Assembly: GCA_030700315.1 (NCBI GenBank)
Contig: JAUYJO010000134.1
Coordinates: 1 to 36,393 of the forward strand
Direction of reading: 5' to 3'
Origin: Gallionella sp.
GTDB taxonomy: Bacteria; Pseudomonadota; Gammaproteobacteria; Burkholderiales; Gallionellaceae
Length of the DNA stretch: 36,393 nt
The notes beneath the pieces are model-generated. The model did no database searches. It was not told the DNA's origin and saw only the letters and a list, made by a program, of their open reading frames with translations. This document shows positions 34,021-36,393 of this stretch, piece by piece; position 1 is the stretch's first letter, and the number at the start of each line of letters is the position of its first letter. A program made the position numbers and the translations under genes.

Positions 34021-34896
34021 CTAAACCAACCGCCTCAGAATTTCTTCCCAGTGCCCATAGAGCACAAAATGCCCTTCATCCGCCAGCCTGAATAGATGGC
34101 TGTTCTGGAGTCGTGACGCAATGTAATCCGCCATCGCGGGCGGGGTATTGCAATCGGCTGTTCCGCACCAGAGATGTGCCTCGGTGTTGATACCGTCGAG
34201 CGGAAATCCCCAGCTTTGGGATGCCAACACAAAGTCGGAGGCAACGCCCTCGACTCCAGTATGCAGCGTTTGCGTGTATTCCGTTTCAAATTCCGCGTGC
34301 CGCGCATTCATCACATTCCTGTCCCACCCGGTGGCGGATGCGGACATAGCTTCCGCCAAGGCTAAAGGGGTAGGAGCGATAGCGGCAAGGGTATTTCTCA
34401 ATGCGTCCGGATTGGCTTGGGCGAGCGAGTACAGGCCGCTGACCGCAGGCGAAATTCCCGCCGTTACGCCGGGCACATCGAGCGGAGCAAGTGTGCCGAC
34501 CAGGGCTATTTTTGTTACCTGCCCGGGGAGCCTGTAAGCGCAGGCCAGGGCATAGGGGCTGCCACCCGAAAAACCGATGATCGCGAACTGTGCGATACCC
34601 AGCGCGCCCAGCAATGCCGCGACATCTTCCGGCCAATCGAGCATCGTGCGCCCCGGCTGCGGGTCGGACAAACCATAGCCAGGGCGCTCCACCGCAATCA
34701 GCCGAACGCCGCATTGCGCCGACGCGCGCGCCATGTCCGCATGAATATGGCGCGAGCCGGGCGCACCATGAAAAAACAGCACCGTGCTGCCCTCCGGTAC
34801 GCCATATTCGGCATAGCCCAGCCGCCGCCCATCCGGCAGCCGGAAAAATTGGTTTTCTTGTGTTGGATTGGGTCGAATCATTGCATTTTTATTCAT
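34021..34896 (-). CDS. Alpha/beta hydrolase
   Basis: A 291-residue alpha/beta-fold hydrolase. The oxyanion region is LFFHGAPGSRH (about residues 40-50). The nucleophile elbow is GFSGGS with Ser110. The acid is probably Asp248 in CGTADCNTPP and the base His276 in DEGHFVLYGHW. ERPGYGLSDPQPGRTMLDWP is the typical strand and loop after the oxyanion motif. It has no signal peptide and is probably cytoplasmic. The substrate cannot be inferred. Start M1, or M6 (MIRPNPTQENQF). It is a single gene between two repeat blocks on the opposite strand from regulator 2. Confidence 0.88.
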   Translation of the reverse strand: MNKNAMIRPNPTQENQFFRLPDGRRLGYAEYGVPEGSTVLFFHGAPGSRHIHADMARASAQCGVRLIAVERPGYGLSDPQPGRTMLDWPEDVAALLGALGIAQFAIIGFSGGSPYALACAYRLPGQVTKIALVGTLAPLDVPGVTAGISPAVSGLYSLAQANPDALRNTLAAIAPTPLALAEAMSASATGWDRNVMNARHAEFETEYTQTLHTGVEGVASDFVLASQSWGFPLDGINTEAHLWCGTADCNTPPAMADYIASRLQNSHLFRLADEGHFVLYGHWEEILRRLV

Positions 34897-34990
34897 TGAA
34901 CCACGCTTATCGGGCTGTCACACCACAGGCACTATAGACGGGGCGCAAGATAGGCAAGTCATTGCATCCACGCGATTTTTTATATCTAGC

Positions 34991-35223
34991 CGGGCATGGC
35001 AGTTAGCCACCGCTGATGATGAAACGCCTCGCAAGATTGCTCCACCTTTTACCCCGAACCCCTCCCGGCCTCCCCCACTTCGACAAGCTCAGGACATGCT
35101 TGTCAGGGGAGGAGGTGGGCTCTCCCCCTGAAGTGGGGTAAGCAGGCAATCCGCGCAGCGGATGCTCGCACAAGGGGGAGCTGGAGGGGGTTTGGGGTTC
35201 CATTTTGTGTTGTTTCACGTTAA
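34991..35223 (-). repeat. Family A element, copy A6 (reversed), with two nested inserts
   Basis: On the plus strand it begins CGGGCATGGCAGTTAGCCAC and ends TTTTGTGTTGTTTCACGTTAA. Inside one arm of the palindrome is ACTTCGACAAGCTCAGGACA (35077), and in the other arm GAAGTGGGGTAAGCAGGCAA plus GCGCAGCGGATGCTCGCA (35130-35170). Each insert interrupts the C/G-rich arms (CCCCC|...|TTGTCAGGGG). Confidence 0.92.
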
Positions 35224-35337
35224 ACCCGGATTTTCCATTAGCCCTTGGGCTTTCAAAAATCAAGGGGTTGTAGGTCGGGTTTTAACCCGACATGTCGGGC
35301 TGAAGCCCGACCTACGCTCTAATGGAAAATCCGGGTT
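35223..35337. repeat. Nested palindrome: 19-bp outer arms around a 46-bp family G element
   Basis: The outer arms AACCCGGATTTTCCATTAG (35223-35241) and CTAATGGAAAATCCGGGTT (35319-35337) are perfect complements. The family G element at 35270-35315 is the exact reverse complement of 25365-25410. The left outer arm abuts the end of copy A6. Confidence 0.92.
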
Positions 35338-35381
35338 AAACCAAGCTGGTTAAAGATAAAGCCGTTTACTCACCCTGCAAA

Positions 35382-36149
35382 TTATTCAATAAACCCGCCC
35401 GCCATCAATTCGTCGAGCAGCGCATCGTAATCTTTCGCCCCCCGGCTGCTGGGCGCATGTTCGAAAATGTTCTTGTTCAGCGATGGGCTTTCCGCCAGGC
35501 TGACGTTTTCAGAAATGAGCGTCCGGCACACATCCGCGCCAAATTCCGCTTCTGCCATCTCTAGGACATTTCTGGCCATGCGCCGCCGCGAGTCGAAACG
35601 GGTGAGCAGGTAACGGCGGTTTACGCGGCGCTTCAGTACCCGTTCCAGCGCCTTGAGCGTTTTCTGGATCTGGACAGCTCCCTTGAGGGACAGGTAATCC
35701 GCCGACATCGGGACGATGACACCATCGCTGGCGAAGATGGCGTTCAGCGAAAGCACACCCACCAGCGGGGAACAATCGATTATCCAGTGTTTATATCCGC
35801 TCGCCGCTTTTTCTGCCTGCAAACTGATGTTCAGCTTGTTGATCGCGTTGTAGCCCTTGCCATACAGCGCATCCACCTTGGACAGTTCGATGTGCGACGG
35901 GATGATGCCGATTCCGCTGGCCGAATCCTGAATCATTTCGCGCAACGGGCGGTTGCGCTGAAACAGGCTGAAAATGCTGTCGTCGCCGGTTTGTGCGGAG
36001 ATCCCGGCAATGATGCCGAATTGCGCCTGCGGGTCAAGGTCGATCCCTACCGGCTTGTGTCCGCGACGCGCCAGCGCGGCGGCAAGGTTGAGCGCCGTAG
36101 TGGTCTTGCCTACCCCGCCCTTCTGGTTAAATACGGCAACTATCGTCAT
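35382..36149 (-). CDS. ParA-family ATPase
   Basis: A 255-residue ATPase of the ParA/Soj type. The deviant Walker A motif is NQKGGVGKTTTALNLAAALA (residues 8-27), the A' region DLDPQAQFG is near residue 38, and the Walker B-like part is WIIDCSPLVGVLSLNA. Family members partition plasmids or chromosomes, or position protein clusters at the pole. No parB gene or parS-like cluster is visible; the gene is bounded by repeats on one side and the window edge on the other, so it may be an orphan that positions other cargo (as in McdA- or MipZ-like systems). The upstream 240 bases up to the window end contain no assured promoter. Confidence 0.9.
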   Translation of the reverse strand: MTIVAVFNQKGGVGKTTTALNLAAALARRGHKPVGIDLDPQAQFGIIAGISAQTGDDSIFSLFQRNRPLREMIQDSASGIGIIPSHIELSKVDALYGKGYNAINKLNISLQAEKAASGYKHWIIDCSPLVGVLSLNAIFASDGVIVPMSADYLSLKGAVQIQKTLKALERVLKRRVNRRYLLTRFDSRRRMARNVLEMAEAEFGADVCRTLISENVSLAESPSLNKNIFEHAPSSRGAKDYDALLDELMAGGFIE

Positions 36150-36294
36150 GATTCGGTGGAAATATGGATGGCTTTTCTCAGTTTGGGCTATTCTAGCAGA
36201 CTAATCTAGCTGACTAAGGCTGCATGCCGATTCTGCCGCAATAATAAACACCAATTAAAGTGGATCCTTGAGTCAAGACAATAATGCATCAAGT

Positions 36295-36393
36295 TTAAGC
36301 TGCACATTCGACTTCACTTGCAGCTGGACGGCGCTGCCCCGGTTTTACTTTTGCCTCTGTTCTTGATGTTGCTTTTGTTTTTGTTGTTATCTC
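36295..36393 (-). CDS. Possible 3' end of a minus-strand gene entering the window
   Basis: An open minus-strand frame of 33 codons up to the window edge, ending at TAA (36297-36295) with a Lys/Thr/Ala/Pro-rich tail (KVKPGQRRPAASEVECAA). It is too short to name. The remaining gap from 36150 to 36294 shows no other feature that I can support. Confidence 0.25.
   Translation of the reverse strand, partial: EITTKTKATSRTEAKVKPGQRRPAASEVECAA

Overview
The window is a stretch of a betaproteobacterial chromosome. The gene content and protein sequences suggest Nitrosomonadales and possibly the Gallionellaceae, but this is an inference made without any database search. It carries an almost complete division and cell wall (dcw) cluster, mraZ-rsmH-ftsL-ftsI-murE-murF-mraY-murD-ftsW-murG-murC/murB-ddl-ftsQ-ftsA-ftsZ, on the plus strand from about 6.2 to 25.3 kb.

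Layout. Positions 350-2572 (+) hold rppH, a CBS-domain protein and a PEGA lipoprotein. Positions 2865-5543 (-) hold lpxC, a small membrane protein and a FlgT-like secreted protein with an Ala/Lys-rich tail. Here lpxC is divergent from and upstream of mraZ, not downstream of ftsZ. A good sigma70-type promoter with four 10-bp MraZ-box repeats lies just before mraZ. After ftsZ come a type IV prepilin-like gene (-), rplU-rpmA (-) with a clear promoter and terminator, then an accessory region. That region has two paralogous LuxR-type regulators flanking a TonB-dependent receptor, an IS3-like remnant, an alpha/beta hydrolase (-) and a solitary ParA-type ATPase (-).

The most striking property is a dense population of short palindromic repeats. 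At least six families can be told apart by eye. I call them A (170-260 bp, C-rich/G-rich arms, ends TAACGTGAAAC... and ...GCCATGCCCGTTA), B (about 50 bp hairpin, AACTAGCCATTCGACT...), C (GAGGACAGA / TCTGTCCTC arms), D (CGACACGGCG... arms), F (CTCAGGTCGA...CAACGCCAGTC) and G (GTAGGTCGGG...CCCGACCTAC). They are often nested inside each other. Families B, C and D, plus less classifiable palindromes, also sit in frame inside essential genes: rsmH, murF (twice), murD, murG, murC, the murC-murB junction, murB (twice) and ftsQ. They are translated into extra loops, an N-terminal extension and an inter-domain linker. The same element-encoded peptide is present at the MurG N-terminus and in the MurC-MurB linker. 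This resembles the Rickettsia palindromic elements in principle, but here it is concentrated in one peptidoglycan operon. It is the main candidate for an undescribed system.

Functionally, the dcw genes form one tightly coupled operon with many ATGA overlaps. It makes the UDP-MurNAc-pentapeptide and lipid II precursors (MurB-F, MraY, MurG, Ddl) and the divisome (FtsL, I, W, Q, A, Z). Element insertions break the tight coupling only at murB-ddl, ftsQ-ftsA and ftsA-ftsZ. The right part (27-36 kb) is accessory, with repeat blocks in most intergenic gaps and a MITE-like element with perfect 22-bp terminal repeats and a 6-bp target duplication.
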